From the NCBI GenBank assembly GCA_041393395.1, contig JAWKKG010000006.1, positions 186,001 through 250,000 on the forward strand: a DNA stretch of 64,000 nucleotides. The letters are read 5' to 3'. The notes under the pieces are model-generated. The model worked only from the letters and a program-made list of their open reading frames with translations. It ran no database searches and was not told the DNA's origin. Positions 35,058 to 44,342 of this stretch are shown one piece after another. Every line of letters begins with the position of its first letter. The first letter of the stretch is position 1. A program made the translations under genes and the position numbers. Source of the DNA: JAGQIB01 sp041393395. GTDB taxonomy: Bacteria > ARS69.

Positions 35058-36548
35058 CTAGCCCGGTACGTTCCACGTCGCGCGGATCGCGAGCAACACG
35101 ATTCCCTGCGCGATCGCGAGCACGACCGTCTCCCGGAACGCGTACCGGCTCCGCGCGATCGCCACCGCGAGCACGGCCGCCGGCATGAAGCTCATCCAGA
35201 TGCGCCCCGTCTCCCCGAGAATACGACCGGAGAGATCGAGCGGCACGAGCACGAGCAGCAACGCGAGCGCGAACGGGATTTCTCGCGCGCGCCCGAACTC
35301 GTCGCGGCCGGCGCGGGACCACGCGCGAACGTCGGCCGCGATCTCGCCGAGCCACGCGACCGCGAGCGGAAGTCCCAGGAACAACGCCCAGTCCACCGGA
35401 TTCCAGGCGACCCAGGGCCAGTACGTGCGGTGGTGGCGCAGACGCTGGACGAGGTCCGCCTGTCGCAGGCACTCGCGGTACACGGCCGGCCAGTCGAGAC
35501 CGTGCGCCGCGGTGATCGCGGGCACCACGAGAACGCCGAGCCCGGTCGCGGCTGCGAGACCCAGGATGCGGCCCCGCCGCGGGAACGGATCGCCGCGGCG
35601 CGCGGCCAACAGCAGCAACCCCGTCGCCGCGAACGCCGTGAGCGCGATCGTGGGGATCGCCGTGAACGAGACGAACACCGCCGCGCCGGCCGTGAGGCCC
35701 GCGCCGAACGCCGCCGCGAGCGCGGCGGGACGCGTCGCGTAGCGCATCGCCTCCACGAGCAGCGCAGCCGCGGTCCAGCCGAGGAACAGCAGCAGGTGAT
35801 CGGTGAGCGGCGTGAACAGCAGGAAGCTCGGAACGGTGCTCATCAGGAGAACGGTCCCCGCGACGGCCGCGGGCTCGCAGCGCCCCCCCGCGAGCACGGC
35901 GAGCGGCGCGAGCGTGAGCGCCCCGATCGCCATCAGCAGGAATCCGGCGGCCAAAGCACCCGCCCGCTCCGCGTCCGTGGTCCCCGCGAGTCCGCGCGGC
36001 ACACCGCCGAGACGCTCGCCGAGATCGAGCAGCCATTGCGTCCGCTCCGGGCGATCCGCCCAGCGGTTGACGGCGTGGTAGAACAGCGCGCGTCCGGGCG
36101 GCTGCGACGGTCCGTGGACCGCGAAGCTGCCCTGGCGACGCGCGTAGGTGCGGAGGAACTCGTCCACGTCGTCGATGTCCGTCGCCGTCGTGTGATGGCT
36201 CGTGAACGACGGATCGATCACCCGCCGCGCGACGTTCGACAGTCCGCCCGGCTCGGCCGCCGTGAGCGCGAGCATCTGCGCGAACGCGAGCGCCATCGCG
36301 AGCCCGAGCCAGCCCGCGCGCGCCGCGACGTTTCCCGTCGTCCACGCGCGGCGGATGCCGAGCGCCGCGAGGATCTGCAGCCCGAACAGTCCGACCACCG
36401 GGAGCAGGGGCCGCCACGAAGGCAGCAGGCGTCTCCCCCAGCGCCAGCTCTCCGGTCCCCGCAGGCCGGGCCACATGTCCGTAGCGACCACGACCGCGAA
36501 CACCAGCGCCACACCGAGCGCGACTACCCCCCGTCGGCCGAGCTTCAT
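35058..36548 (-). CDS. Multi-spanning membrane protein, GT-C-like
   Basis: Protein of 496 residues with about 12 hydrophobic helices. The first large periplasmic loop contains SHHTTATDIDDVDEFLRTYARRQGSF and HGPSQPPGRALFYHAVNRWAD, similar to the acceptor loop of GT-C-type glycosyltransferases and of hypothetical proteins neighbouring them. It overlaps the upstream GT39 gene by four bases and ends 11 bases before the sulfotransferase. A precise enzymatic function cannot be given. Confidence 0.7.
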   Translation of the reverse strand: MKLGRRGVVALGVALVFAVVVATDMWPGLRGPESWRWGRRLLPSWRPLLPVVGLFGLQILAALGIRRAWTTGNVAARAGWLGLAMALAFAQMLALTAAEPGGLSNVARRVIDPSFTSHHTTATDIDDVDEFLRTYARRQGSFAVHGPSQPPGRALFYHAVNRWADRPERTQWLLDLGERLGGVPRGLAGTTDAERAGALAAGFLLMAIGALTLAPLAVLAGGRCEPAAVAGTVLLMSTVPSFLLFTPLTDHLLLFLGWTAAALLVEAMRYATRPAALAAAFGAGLTAGAAVFVSFTAIPTIALTAFAATGLLLLAARRGDPFPRRGRILGLAAATGLGVLVVPAITAAHGLDWPAVYRECLRQADLVQRLRHHRTYWPWVAWNPVDWALFLGLPLAVAWLGEIAADVRAWSRAGRDEFGRAREIPFALALLLVLVPLDLSGRILGETGRIWMSFMPAAVLAVAIARSRYAFRETVVLAIAQGIVLLAIRATWNVPG

Positions 36549-38242
36549 GGTCCGAACTCCGAGAGATCGGCGTCCCCGAGATCGCCCGCCGCGCGCGATC
36601 GCTTCCAGATCTCCACGCGCGGATGATCGAACCCGCGCATCAGCGCCTCCGCGCCGTCGTCCTTCAGCACGATCGGCCCGAGCCGCGGGTAGGTCTCGAA
36701 CACCGCCACCCGCTCGAACGGCAGGCGGCCCGCGTCGAGATCACGATAGAACTCGCTCTCCACCGGTCGCAGCTCCGGCGACGTCGTGAACTCGCGGCGA
36801 TGTCCTTCCGAGAGCGTCAGCCAGTCCGCGCGCTTCAGCAGGCGTTCGAGGTGGGCGCGGCGACCCGCCGCGTCGAGGGTCTCGTACTGCGTGTAGAAGC
36901 CGTGCCACAGGAACTCCACGCGCAGCATCGGGCGCTCGAGCTCCGGCGACGGTGACCCGACCGGCGGCCCGTATCCCGCCGGATCTTCCAGCAGGACCAG
37001 CTCCCGCGGCGCGACGTGCTCGTCGAGCCAGCGCGCCGCGGCGACGCGCGGGTCCGGCTGCGTGTAGATCGACGAGAACGCGATCCCGTGCAGTACGGCG
37101 AGTGCGACCACCCCGGTCGTGACCGCGCGTCCGAGCGCGGCGCGCCGGGACGCGAGCGCGGCCAGCGCCACCGCCGCCGCGACCGCGAGCGCGGGCAGCG
37201 CCGGCACGAGGAAGCGCACCGTCTTCACGCGAGCGGGCAGCAACAGCAGCACGAAGGGGATCAGCAGGAGGAGCAGTCGAACGTCGGCGGGACGGCGGCG
37301 GCGCAGCAGCAGCACGACGCCGACGATCGCCGCGATCTCCGGCAACACGCCGATCGCGTACGGCAGCACGCGCGTGAGCTCCGTCCAGCCGGGAACGTCC
37401 TTCGCGTACGGCAGCGTCCAGTCGTGGAAGTCTCCGGAGTACGCCCGACGCAGGTTGCCGGCGAGGGTCGTGTGCTCGCCGGTGCGGGCGCCGGCATCCG
37501 CGCCGGAGAGCAACATCGGGTTGAGGGCCAGGACGATCGCTACCGTCACCAAACTGCCGATCAGCAGGCGCAGGTACGGGGCGAAGGAGGGCTCCTTGTC
37601 CGCGCGTCGCCCGGCCGCGTGCAGCAGCGGCAGGCCGAGCAGGATCGCGGGCGCCTTCACGGACAGTGCGAGCCCGAACACGAGGCCGCCGATCGCGGCG
37701 CGGGCCGGTGACGGCCGCTCCGCGAGTCGCTCCGCCGCCACCAGGCCGAGCACGAGGAGCGCGGTGAGCGCGGACTCCACGGTGCCGAAGTGCGACGCTT
37801 GCACGAGCGCGGGGAATCCGGCCACGAGCGCCGCCGCGATCCACGGAACCGCGCCGCCGAAACGTCGCGCCCAGGTGAACGTCAGCGCGATGGTGGCCAC
37901 CCCGAACGTCGCCGAGAGAATGCGCGCGAGCCGCACGGTGGCCGCGAAGGCATCGCCGTGGATCGGGGGGCCATCCGTGGTGGCCATTCCGAGGAACAGC
38001 CGACGCGCGAGCACCACGAGCCAGAGCGGGAGAATTCCGTAAGACGAGATCCCGGGATCCGGAGGGCCGTCGCCCGCGAGCGACTTCTCGAGCTGCAACG
38101 CCTTTCCCACCACGAACAGGCGCTCGTCGATGTGCAACGCGAACGGCAGGCCCCAGTCGAGCCCGCGCCATCGGATCCACGCTCCGACCACCAGGATGAA
38201 CGCGAGCCACAGGCCTTCGCGCTTCACGCGGACCTCCGTCAA
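36545..38242 (-). CDS. Glycosyltransferase family 39-type membrane protein
   Basis: Integral membrane protein of 565 residues. The first loop carries LDWGLPFALHIDERLFVVGKAL, with the Asp-Glu pair characteristic of GT39/PMT-type enzymes that use polyprenyl-phosphate sugars. At least ten helices follow, then a soluble C-terminal part from about residue 390 (YTQPDPRVAAARWLDEHVAP and LVLLEDPAGYGPPVG). It overlaps both neighbours by four bases (ATGA). It probably transfers a sugar on the periplasmic side of the inner membrane. The acceptor is unknown. Confidence 0.85.
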   Translation of the reverse strand: MTEVRVKREGLWLAFILVVGAWIRWRGLDWGLPFALHIDERLFVVGKALQLEKSLAGDGPPDPGISSYGILPLWLVVLARRLFLGMATTDGPPIHGDAFAATVRLARILSATFGVATIALTFTWARRFGGAVPWIAAALVAGFPALVQASHFGTVESALTALLVLGLVAAERLAERPSPARAAIGGLVFGLALSVKAPAILLGLPLLHAAGRRADKEPSFAPYLRLLIGSLVTVAIVLALNPMLLSGADAGARTGEHTTLAGNLRRAYSGDFHDWTLPYAKDVPGWTELTRVLPYAIGVLPEIAAIVGVVLLLRRRRPADVRLLLLLIPFVLLLLPARVKTVRFLVPALPALAVAAAVALAALASRRAALGRAVTTGVVALAVLHGIAFSSIYTQPDPRVAAARWLDEHVAPRELVLLEDPAGYGPPVGSPSPELERPMLRVEFLWHGFYTQYETLDAAGRRAHLERLLKRADWLTLSEGHRREFTTSPELRPVESEFYRDLDAGRLPFERVAVFETYPRLGPIVLKDDGAEALMRGFDHPRVEIWKRSRAAGDLGDADLSEFGP

Positions 38243-39315
38243 GACGCGGGCAGCGCCCTCTCGAGGAAGCGGATCCAGTTGCGGCCGAGCATGTCGCGAA
38301 TCTCGTCGTCCGAGAAGCCGAGATTGTTGAGCGGATCGGCGAGACGCGGCAGATCGGCGATCGTGTCGAGCCCGGTCGGCGCTTCGTCCGCGCCGAATCC
38401 GCCGTCGAAATCCGAGCCCACCGCGACGACCTCGTGCGTTCCGGCGACCTGCGCGGTGTGGTGCATCGCCTCCGCCACCCGCGAGAGCGGAACCGCGGGC
38501 TTGCCCACGTCGCGCCAGCCGCGGAGCAGCATCAGATTGAACGGCACCGTCCCGATCACGCCGCGGCGCGCGGCGATTGCACGGATCATCTCGTCCGAGA
38601 GCTGCCGGTCCGTATCGCAGATCGCGCGCGGGTTCGAGTGCGACGCGATCACCGCGCCTTCTCCGAGATCGAGGGCCTCGAAGAAGGATTCCTCCGCCGC
38701 GTGCGAGAGGTCGAGGATCAGGCCGGCCTCGAAGATCGCGGGAACCAGCTCGCGCCCGGCCGACGTGAGCGGACCCGGCTCACCGGTGCCGCCCGAGTAG
38801 CGGGTGCCGCGCCAGGCGAGCCCCACGATCCGCAGGCCCGCCTCGAACCACTCGGGGAGTTCCTCTGGCGTGCGGATCGGATCGGCGCCTTCCATCAGCG
38901 GGACGAACCCGATCTCGCCGACCGCGCCGCCGTCCCACGTCTTCTGCACGCGGGCGAGGTCGGCCCGGTTGCCCACGAGCGTGAAGCCGCTGTCCGGGTC
39001 GTCGTGCAGCTCGCGATAGCGGCCGAGCTGCAGGCGGCCGAAGCGGTACGCTTCCTGAGCGGTCTCGTACGTCACCTGCGAAGGATCCCCGGGCTGGAAA
39101 CCCGTGCGCTTCGGCGCCAGGAAGATCGTGGGGAACACCACCGCCACGCGCCCGCGCCGCATCTCGTCGCGCCCGACCATGCACCGGCCACGGTAGAGCT
39201 CGTTCGCGAGGTCCCCCTCCCGGCGACGCGTCTCCGCAGTGGAGCGACGCGGGTCCCGGCCGAAGCAGATCCAGTTGAAGGCGAGGTCCAGGTGGCCGTC
39301 GACGAGGACCGACAC
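38239..39315 (-). CDS. Membrane dipeptidase (peptidase family M19)
   Basis: Binuclear zinc dipeptidase of 358 residues. The metal ligands are visible: DGHLD at the start (HxD), the bridging Glu in PLMEGAD, and histidines in LDLSHA and IASHSNPR, with GSDFDGGFG near the end. There is no signal peptide despite the family name, so it is probably cytoplasmic. M19 enzymes hydrolyse dipeptides, including those with D-residues. It is first in the run with the membrane proteins and the sulfotransferase, and the functional link is not obvious. Confidence 0.93.
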   Translation of the reverse strand: MSVLVDGHLDLAFNWICFGRDPRRSTAETRRREGDLANELYRGRCMVGRDEMRRGRVAVVFPTIFLAPKRTGFQPGDPSQVTYETAQEAYRFGRLQLGRYRELHDDPDSGFTLVGNRADLARVQKTWDGGAVGEIGFVPLMEGADPIRTPEELPEWFEAGLRIVGLAWRGTRYSGGTGEPGPLTSAGRELVPAIFEAGLILDLSHAAEESFFEALDLGEGAVIASHSNPRAICDTDRQLSDEMIRAIAARRGVIGTVPFNLMLLRGWRDVGKPAVPLSRVAEAMHHTAQVAGTHEVVAVGSDFDGGFGADEAPTGLDTIADLPRLADPLNNLGFSDDEIRDMLGRNWIRFLERALPAS

Positions 39316-39425
39316 GGGCGCTCCGGGTTGGGGGGAAAGGAGTTACGAGGTCGGCGCAGTGTAGCGTCGGCCGACGCTGCCGTCGACGGGCCACGGAAGG
39401 CCACGCCATCGACGGATCCGTCGGT

Positions 39426-39455
39426 TTGACATCGCCTCGCTCGGAGGCTCAAAGT
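39426..39455 (+). promoter_or_regulatory. Putative promoter of the 316-residue secreted protein
   Basis: A perfect -35 box TTGACA (39426-39431) is followed after 18 bases by CAAAGT (39450-39455), about 52 bases upstream of the ATG at 39508. The -10 box is weak. Confidence 0.45.
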
Positions 39456-39507
39456 AAACGGGTCCCCTCGGGGGGCCGTCCCCACACCTCCAACGGGAGC
39501 GGTTCTC

Positions 39508-40458
39508 ATGCGCCCGTCGTTCGTCGTGTTTTGCAGGTTCGGCTTCGCCGTCCTTGCCTTTCTCGTTTCGCTTCTTCCGAGTGCCGAGTCGCAGGCCGCA
39601 TCCATCCCGGATCCGGAAGCGCTCGCCCTCGAGTTTTCCGGAGAGTTCCTCGCACCCCCGGCGCTCGTGGCGGAGATCGGCCAAGACCTCGCACTCGTGC
39701 GCGCGAGCAACACGGTGCTGGAAGAGGTCTCCGTCTGGTTGGACTGGGTTCCCGGCCGGGTGATCGTGGGTCTCTCTCCGGAAGCCTTCGCGGAGTTCCA
39801 GAACGGCACCTTCCACGGCTTCGATGCGCTGAATGCTCAGTACGACCCCGTGGCGGTGGTCGCGAACCCCTCGATCCGGCCGGTTTTCTTCGCCTTCGAA
39901 GAGAGTTACCACCCGGATGTCCTGGCGGTGCTCTACGGCGCCGTGGAGGGCGCGGAGTACGCCATTCCGGATTACATCAACTTCGCCGGGGTTCGGGGCC
40001 CGGATATCGTCATGGAGGATCTCCACGTGTACCGCTTCGAGTACGCGTGGTTCTGTGACGAGTTCACTTGCTTCAAGCTGTACTACTGGACCTACGAAGT
40101 CCTGCCGAACGGCGATCTCGTCGTGATCGATCAGGGCGGCGATCCACCACCGGGGGTGGACGCTCCCGTTCCGTCCGCACCCGGGACGGAACTCGCGATC
40201 GAGGCGTCGCCGAATCCGACACGCGGCGCGGTTCGACTCTCGCTGAGCGGGACGACCGTCGCCGGTGACTATTCGATCTACGACGTCCAGGGGCGGCTCG
40301 TGCGCCGACTCGCGTCCACCCACGCGACCGCATTGCCGCCGACCGCGACCTGGGACGGTCGGAACGAGGCGGGACGCGTCGTCCCCGCCGGCGCCTACTT
40401 CGTGCGGGCGACCGCGGGCGAGCGCGTGGCCACCGAACGGCTCGTCCGGATCCGGTAG
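39508..40458 (+). CDS. Secreted protein with C-terminal FlgD/T9SS-like sorting domain
   Basis: Protein of 316 residues with a signal peptide (hydrophobic core FGFAVLAFLVSLLP, cleavage near SQAAS). The first 210 residues match no family I know. A proline-rich linker (GGDPPPGVDAPVPSAPG) leads to a C-terminal beta-sandwich: EASPNPTRGAVRLSL, YSIYDVQGRLVRRL, TWDGRNEAGRVVPAGAYFVR, ending in RLVRIR. Such modules act as secretion or surface-anchoring signals, or are annotated as FlgD-Ig-like, in FCB-group bacteria. Its neighbour at 40578 ends with the same module. Confidence 0.78.
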   Translation: MRPSFVVFCRFGFAVLAFLVSLLPSAESQAASIPDPEALALEFSGEFLAPPALVAEIGQDLALVRASNTVLEEVSVWLDWVPGRVIVGLSPEAFAEFQNGTFHGFDALNAQYDPVAVVANPSIRPVFFAFEESYHPDVLAVLYGAVEGAEYAIPDYINFAGVRGPDIVMEDLHVYRFEYAWFCDEFTCFKLYYWTYEVLPNGDLVVIDQGGDPPPGVDAPVPSAPGTELAIEASPNPTRGAVRLSLSGTTVAGDYSIYDVQGRLVRRLASTHATALPPTATWDGRNEAGRVVPAGAYFVRATAGERVATERLVRIR

Positions 40459-40501
40459 AGACCGCCCACCGCCCGGCGGGTCCGTTTCGCCCGTCGGGCG
40501 G

Positions 40502-40531
40502 TTGACTCCGTCGATCCGTTTTCGTCACAAT
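40502..40531 (+). promoter_or_regulatory. Putative promoter of the BNR-repeat secreted protein
   Basis: TTGACT (40502-40507) and CACAAT (40526-40531) are separated by 18 bases and lie about 47 bases upstream of the ATG at 40578. Both boxes are close to the housekeeping consensus. Confidence 0.55.
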
Positions 40532-40577
40532 AGAGGTCCGCTCGGGTTGCTGCCCCGCCCCCGATGGAGTCCCTCCG

Positions 40578-42959
40578 ATGCGGAACCCACTCCTCGTCAC
40601 GCTGTGCGTGGGGGTCTCGTTCGTCTCGCCCGCGGTCGCCGGTTCCTGGCGTCCGCTTCCCGCGACCGACCGATCGATCAACGCCCGCGCGGCTGCCCAG
40701 TCTCCCGTCTCCGCGCAGAACTTCTTCGCCTGGTCGGGGCTCGCCTACCGCTCGACCGACGCCGGAACCTCGTGGACGTACGTCGGCGCCCGTTTCGAGG
40801 GGCTCGACGTGGCACCCACGCTCGAGCAGTTGCAGTTCGACTCCACGGAGCCGGCCACGCTGTGGGCGATCGCGGAAGGGATCGTCTATCGCTCGACGGA
40901 CTTCGCCGCCACGTGGGCGCGCTGGGGCACCTCCGTCCCGTCCGGCGACGTCTCCGCCTTCGAGCCCGAAGGCGGCACGAGCTCCGTGGCCTGGATCGCG
41001 CTCTCTTCCGGCCACGCCGGTCTCTGGCGCACCACCGACGCGGGCGCCACGTGGCAACGTCGCGATCCGGCAGGCACGCCGGTCGCCGTGCGCTCGTTCG
41101 CGCGGCGACCGACCGACGGCGCCACGATCGTCGCGTCGCGGCCGGACGGCGTGTACCGCACGACCGACGCGGGCGCGTCGTGGGGGAAGACCCGCGAGTC
41201 CGGCGAGGTCCAGACGCTGCGATGGAGCCGGGACGGCAGCTGGATCGGCACGCGCCAGCTGCCGTGGCCCGGGGTCTATCTCCATTCCCCCGATGGCGTG
41301 ACCTGGACGGAGGGCGGCTACCTCAAGGCGGACTCCTGGGTGCCGGGAGATCTCGGTCCCGAGGGCCTTCTCCGCGCCTCGCTCGACTGGAACCCGAACG
41401 GCTACGGCTACCTCGGATCCATGCACCGCTCGACGGATGCCGCCGAGACCTGGGACGACACGACACTCGAGATCGGAGCGGGGGCCAACGGTTGGTCGGA
41501 GGAGCCTCTGATCACGTGGGCGGAAGGCGTGACCCTCGCGACGTTCCGCGGCGACGCCTGGGCGCCCGCCTCGATGTACTTCGGTCCGCCGTCCGGGTTG
41601 TTCCGCTCGACGGACGCCGGATCGTCGTGGCTGGAGGTCACGGCGGGGATGTACGAGGCGCCGGTGTTCGCCATGACGGCAACCGCCACCGGACGGATCT
41701 GGCGCCTGCGCGGCCAGGGCATCGAGAGTTCGACGGACCTCGGCGCATCCTGGCAGATGCTGCCCTGGCACTACGAGCTGGGACTCTGGAGCTACACGGA
41801 GTCGCGCGCGGGCGCGGACGACCTGCTCGTGGGCTACGCCGGCAACTATTACCCCGACGGCCAGTACACGCTGTCGCGCACCACGGACGCGGGCGCCTCC
41901 TGGATCCCGGGAAGCACGCCGACCGACCGGCCGGCCGGCCTCGAGCTCGGCAATCGCAACACGATCGCGTACGGCCACGGCTCCGGCGAGACGATCTACG
42001 TCTGGGCGCACGTCGTGGACGCGGGGATCGGCATGGCGCCACTCTTCCGGAGCGACGACGGCAACGCCTCGTACTCGATGATCCTGCCAGAGATGCCGCT
42101 CCCGGTGGACGCGGTGATCACTCCGGAGAGCGACGCGCACGTGTTCGCGGCCCTGCCCGGCGCGGACCCGGTGCGATTGTCTACCGACGCCGGCTTGACC
42201 TGGGCGCTGCGCTCGAACGGGCTGCCTCCGGGCACCGTCCGTCGCCTGCTCATGAATCCGAGCGACGGCGATCATCTGCTCGTGGTCTTCCTGACCGGCA
42301 TTCCGTACGAGTCGATCGACGGCGGCGAGCACTGGACCGCGTTCCGTCCCGAGACGAATCCGTGGCGCGGCGGCACGCGGGAGGAGGCGCCGTTCCCGGC
42401 GCTCGCGGAGCTCCGCGGACGGACGATCGTGGATGCCGACTGGGAGGTCGACGGTTCCGCGCGACGTCTGTTCCTGCTCACCGACGCGGGCGTCTGGATC
42501 TCCGATCGCGGATTCGCGAACGACGAGCTCGCGCTCGTTCCCTGGGATCACGTGCGGTACTCCCGCGCGAACGAGTTGCTGTTCGTGTACCACGACGACC
42601 TCGGTGTGATGGCGCTCGACGTGCCGGCCCTCGGCGGCGGACCGGCGCCGCGTGGCGTCGCCACGACACTCGCGACCCTCGCGACCGGCGGCGCGCTACA
42701 GCTCTCGCCGAATCCGTTCCGCAGGGACGTGACTCTCCGGTTCGAGACGTCTCGTGAATCGCACGCGCGCCTCGACGTGTTCGACCTCGCCGGCCGTCGC
42801 GTGACGACGCTCGTCGACCGGCGACTCGTCGCCGGCCCGCAGACGCTCACCTGGTCCGGACACGACCGGACCGGCGCCGCGGTCGCTCCCGGCGTCTACT
42901 TCGTGCGTCTGACGCGCAATGGAGTCTCCGAGACCGAACGCATCGTCCGGCTCCGCTGA
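40578..42959 (+). CDS. Secreted BNR/YCF48-type beta-propeller protein with sorting domain
   Basis: Protein of 793 residues with a signal peptide ending near SPAVAG. The body is built from at least nine Asp-box-like repeats (YRSTDAGTSWTYV, LWRTTDAGATWQRR, YRTTDAGASWGK, FRSTDAGSSWLEV, LSTDAGLTWAL and others), the signature of sialidase-type or photosystem-assembly-type propellers. No catalytic sialidase residues can be identified. The last 85 residues form the same FlgD/T9SS-like domain as the upstream gene (LQLSPNPFRRDVTLRF, VFDLAGRRVTTL, GVYFVRLTRNG). It is likely a surface binding protein. Confidence 0.85.
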   Translation: MRNPLLVTLCVGVSFVSPAVAGSWRPLPATDRSINARAAAQSPVSAQNFFAWSGLAYRSTDAGTSWTYVGARFEGLDVAPTLEQLQFDSTEPATLWAIAEGIVYRSTDFAATWARWGTSVPSGDVSAFEPEGGTSSVAWIALSSGHAGLWRTTDAGATWQRRDPAGTPVAVRSFARRPTDGATIVASRPDGVYRTTDAGASWGKTRESGEVQTLRWSRDGSWIGTRQLPWPGVYLHSPDGVTWTEGGYLKADSWVPGDLGPEGLLRASLDWNPNGYGYLGSMHRSTDAAETWDDTTLEIGAGANGWSEEPLITWAEGVTLATFRGDAWAPASMYFGPPSGLFRSTDAGSSWLEVTAGMYEAPVFAMTATATGRIWRLRGQGIESSTDLGASWQMLPWHYELGLWSYTESRAGADDLLVGYAGNYYPDGQYTLSRTTDAGASWIPGSTPTDRPAGLELGNRNTIAYGHGSGETIYVWAHVVDAGIGMAPLFRSDDGNASYSMILPEMPLPVDAVITPESDAHVFAALPGADPVRLSTDAGLTWALRSNGLPPGTVRRLLMNPSDGDHLLVVFLTGIPYESIDGGEHWTAFRPETNPWRGGTREEAPFPALAELRGRTIVDADWEVDGSARRLFLLTDAGVWISDRGFANDELALVPWDHVRYSRANELLFVYHDDLGVMALDVPALGGGPAPRGVATTLATLATGGALQLSPNPFRRDVTLRFETSRESHARLDVFDLAGRRVTTLVDRRLVAGPQTLTWSGHDRTGAAVAPGVYFVRLTRNGVSETERIVRLR

Positions 42960-42964
42960 CCCCG

Positions 42965-42991
42965 GGGTCGGGCCGAGATCCGGCCCGACCC
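42965..42991 (+). terminator. Hairpin terminator-like structure after the propeller gene
   Basis: A perfect 10-base-pair stem GGGTCGGGCC / GGCCCGACCC has a 7-base loop and begins six bases after the stop. No long T-run follows. The heptamer TGTATCA comes directly after it. Confidence 0.6.
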
Positions 42992-43194
42992 GTGTATCAA
43001 ACCGCCGCCTCCCGGCCCCCTCCTCCCGGATCTCTGTCCGTACCCCGGAGGCGGTGTTGGCCCCAGATCGCGAATCTCCCTGGCCCCGACGGGTTCCGGA
43101 CCCCCTTGGTCATTCCTGGGCGGTTCCCGTAGGATCTTCGACCATCTTCGTTCGCCCGCCGGATTCGGACCGAGAGGAGAGGTTCGCTCGCATC

Positions 43195-43746
43195 TTGGCC
43201 GCCGCCGATCGCTTCTCCGACGCCGACCTGCTCGGCCGTTGCGGCGCCTGCGACGAGGACGCCTGGCGCCTCCTCGTCCGCCGGTACCAGAACCTGGTGT
43301 ACTCCACTGCGCGCGAGGTCGGCCTGGACGGGGATGAAGCCGCCGACGTCTTCCAGGAGGTCTGGCTCGAGCTGCAGCGCTCGATCCCTCGCATCCGGCA
43401 CCCGGAGGCGATTCCGCGCTGGTTGATCGTGGCGACCCGACGCCTCTCGTACAAGGTCGCCACCCGCCGGCGACGTCTCGTCCCCGGAATCTCCCGCGAC
43501 CTCGTGGATCCCGGTACCTTGCCGGACGCGGAGATCGAGGCGAAGACCGCCCGCGCGCGGATCGAGGCCGCCCTCTCCCAGCTCGACGGCAAGTGCGCGC
43601 GATTGCTGCGACTGCTGTTCCTGGATCCCGCGAATCCGGCGTACGAGGAGATCTCGCGGCAGACCGGACTCGCAATCGGCTCGATCGGTCCCATTCGCTC
43701 CCGCTGCCTCAATCGGCTGCGCAAGATCCTCGAGGAGAACTCATGA
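43195..43746 (+). CDS. ECF-like sigma-70 family RNA polymerase sigma factor
   Basis: Protein of 183 residues with region 2 (FSDADLLGRCGACDEDAWRLLVRRYQNLVYSTAREVGL...ADVFQEVWLEL) and region 4 (LDGKCARLLRLLFLDPANPAYEEISRQTGLAIGSIGPIRSRCLNRLRKIL). It belongs to the sigma group often found next to CHAT or peptidase genes. The start TTG 43195 is the only near-by start codon in frame and follows an AGGAGAGG at a slightly long spacing of 12 bases. Translation is coupled to the zinc-finger gene behind it (ATGA). It probably controls this locus or other secreted-protein genes. Confidence 0.85.
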   Translation: MAAADRFSDADLLGRCGACDEDAWRLLVRRYQNLVYSTAREVGLDGDEAADVFQEVWLELQRSIPRIRHPEAIPRWLIVATRRLSYKVATRRRRLVPGISRDLVDPGTLPDAEIEAKTARARIEAALSQLDGKCARLLRLLFLDPANPAYEEISRQTGLAIGSIGPIRSRCLNRLRKILEENS

Positions 43747-44342
43747 CGGCCGCGCATCGACATCCCGCCCCCGACGTCTGGCGCCGCTGGGTGGAGGATC
43801 CCTCCGGTCCCGGGGGAGCGGAGCTCGAGGCGCATCTCGCGCGCTGCGAGAACTGTCGCACGCTCGTCGACGGACTGCGGCTTGCCGGTCCGGCGCGAAG
43901 GGTGGAGCACTGGGAGGAGGCTCCCGAGGATCTCGTGCGCGCGGTCTTCGCTCGCACCGCGGAGCGAGCGCCGGCCCGGCCGGCGCGCACCCGGGCCGTG
44001 CCGTACGAGCCTCTCGACATTCGCGGCGCCGCGATCGTGGGCGGCGCGGGCACGCGCATCGCGTCGCGCTCGCTGGAGGGCGGCGAGATCGGCGTGTTCG
44101 TCACGCCGCCGGCGGGCGACGGCACGTGGAAGATCCGGGGCAAGGTCTGGCTGCGCGACGAAGCGCTCGCCGACACCGATCTCCGCCTCGTGCTCGCGCA
44201 GGGGGAACACGTGCTCGCGTCCACCACCACCCGATCGGGCCGGGACTTCGTGCTGGAGGAGGTGCTCGCCCCGGGCTGGCAGCTCGAGCTGCACCTGCCC
44301 ACGGGCGAGGTCTGGACGCTCGAGGATCCGGAACACGAATGA
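43743..44342 (+). CDS. Zinc-finger (ZAS-type) putative anti-sigma factor
   Basis: Soluble protein of 199 residues. The HxxxCxxC motif HLARCENCRTLVD at residues 29-41 is the zinc-binding anti-sigma motif that docks onto ECF-type sigma factors. There is no transmembrane helix. The C-terminal half is beta-rich (RGKVWLRDEALADTDLRLVLAQG, FVLEEVLAPGWQLELHLPTGEVW) and looks like a carboxypeptidase-regulatory or Ig-like module. It lies between the sigma factor and the CHAT protein genes and overlaps both by four bases, so sensing by interaction with the CHAT protein or its product is conceivable. Confidence 0.8.
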   Translation: MTAAHRHPAPDVWRRWVEDPSGPGGAELEAHLARCENCRTLVDGLRLAGPARRVEHWEEAPEDLVRAVFARTAERAPARPARTRAVPYEPLDIRGAAIVGGAGTRIASRSLEGGEIGVFVTPPAGDGTWKIRGKVWLRDEALADTDLRLVLAQGEHVLASTTTRSGRDFVLEEVLAPGWQLELHLPTGEVWTLEDPEHE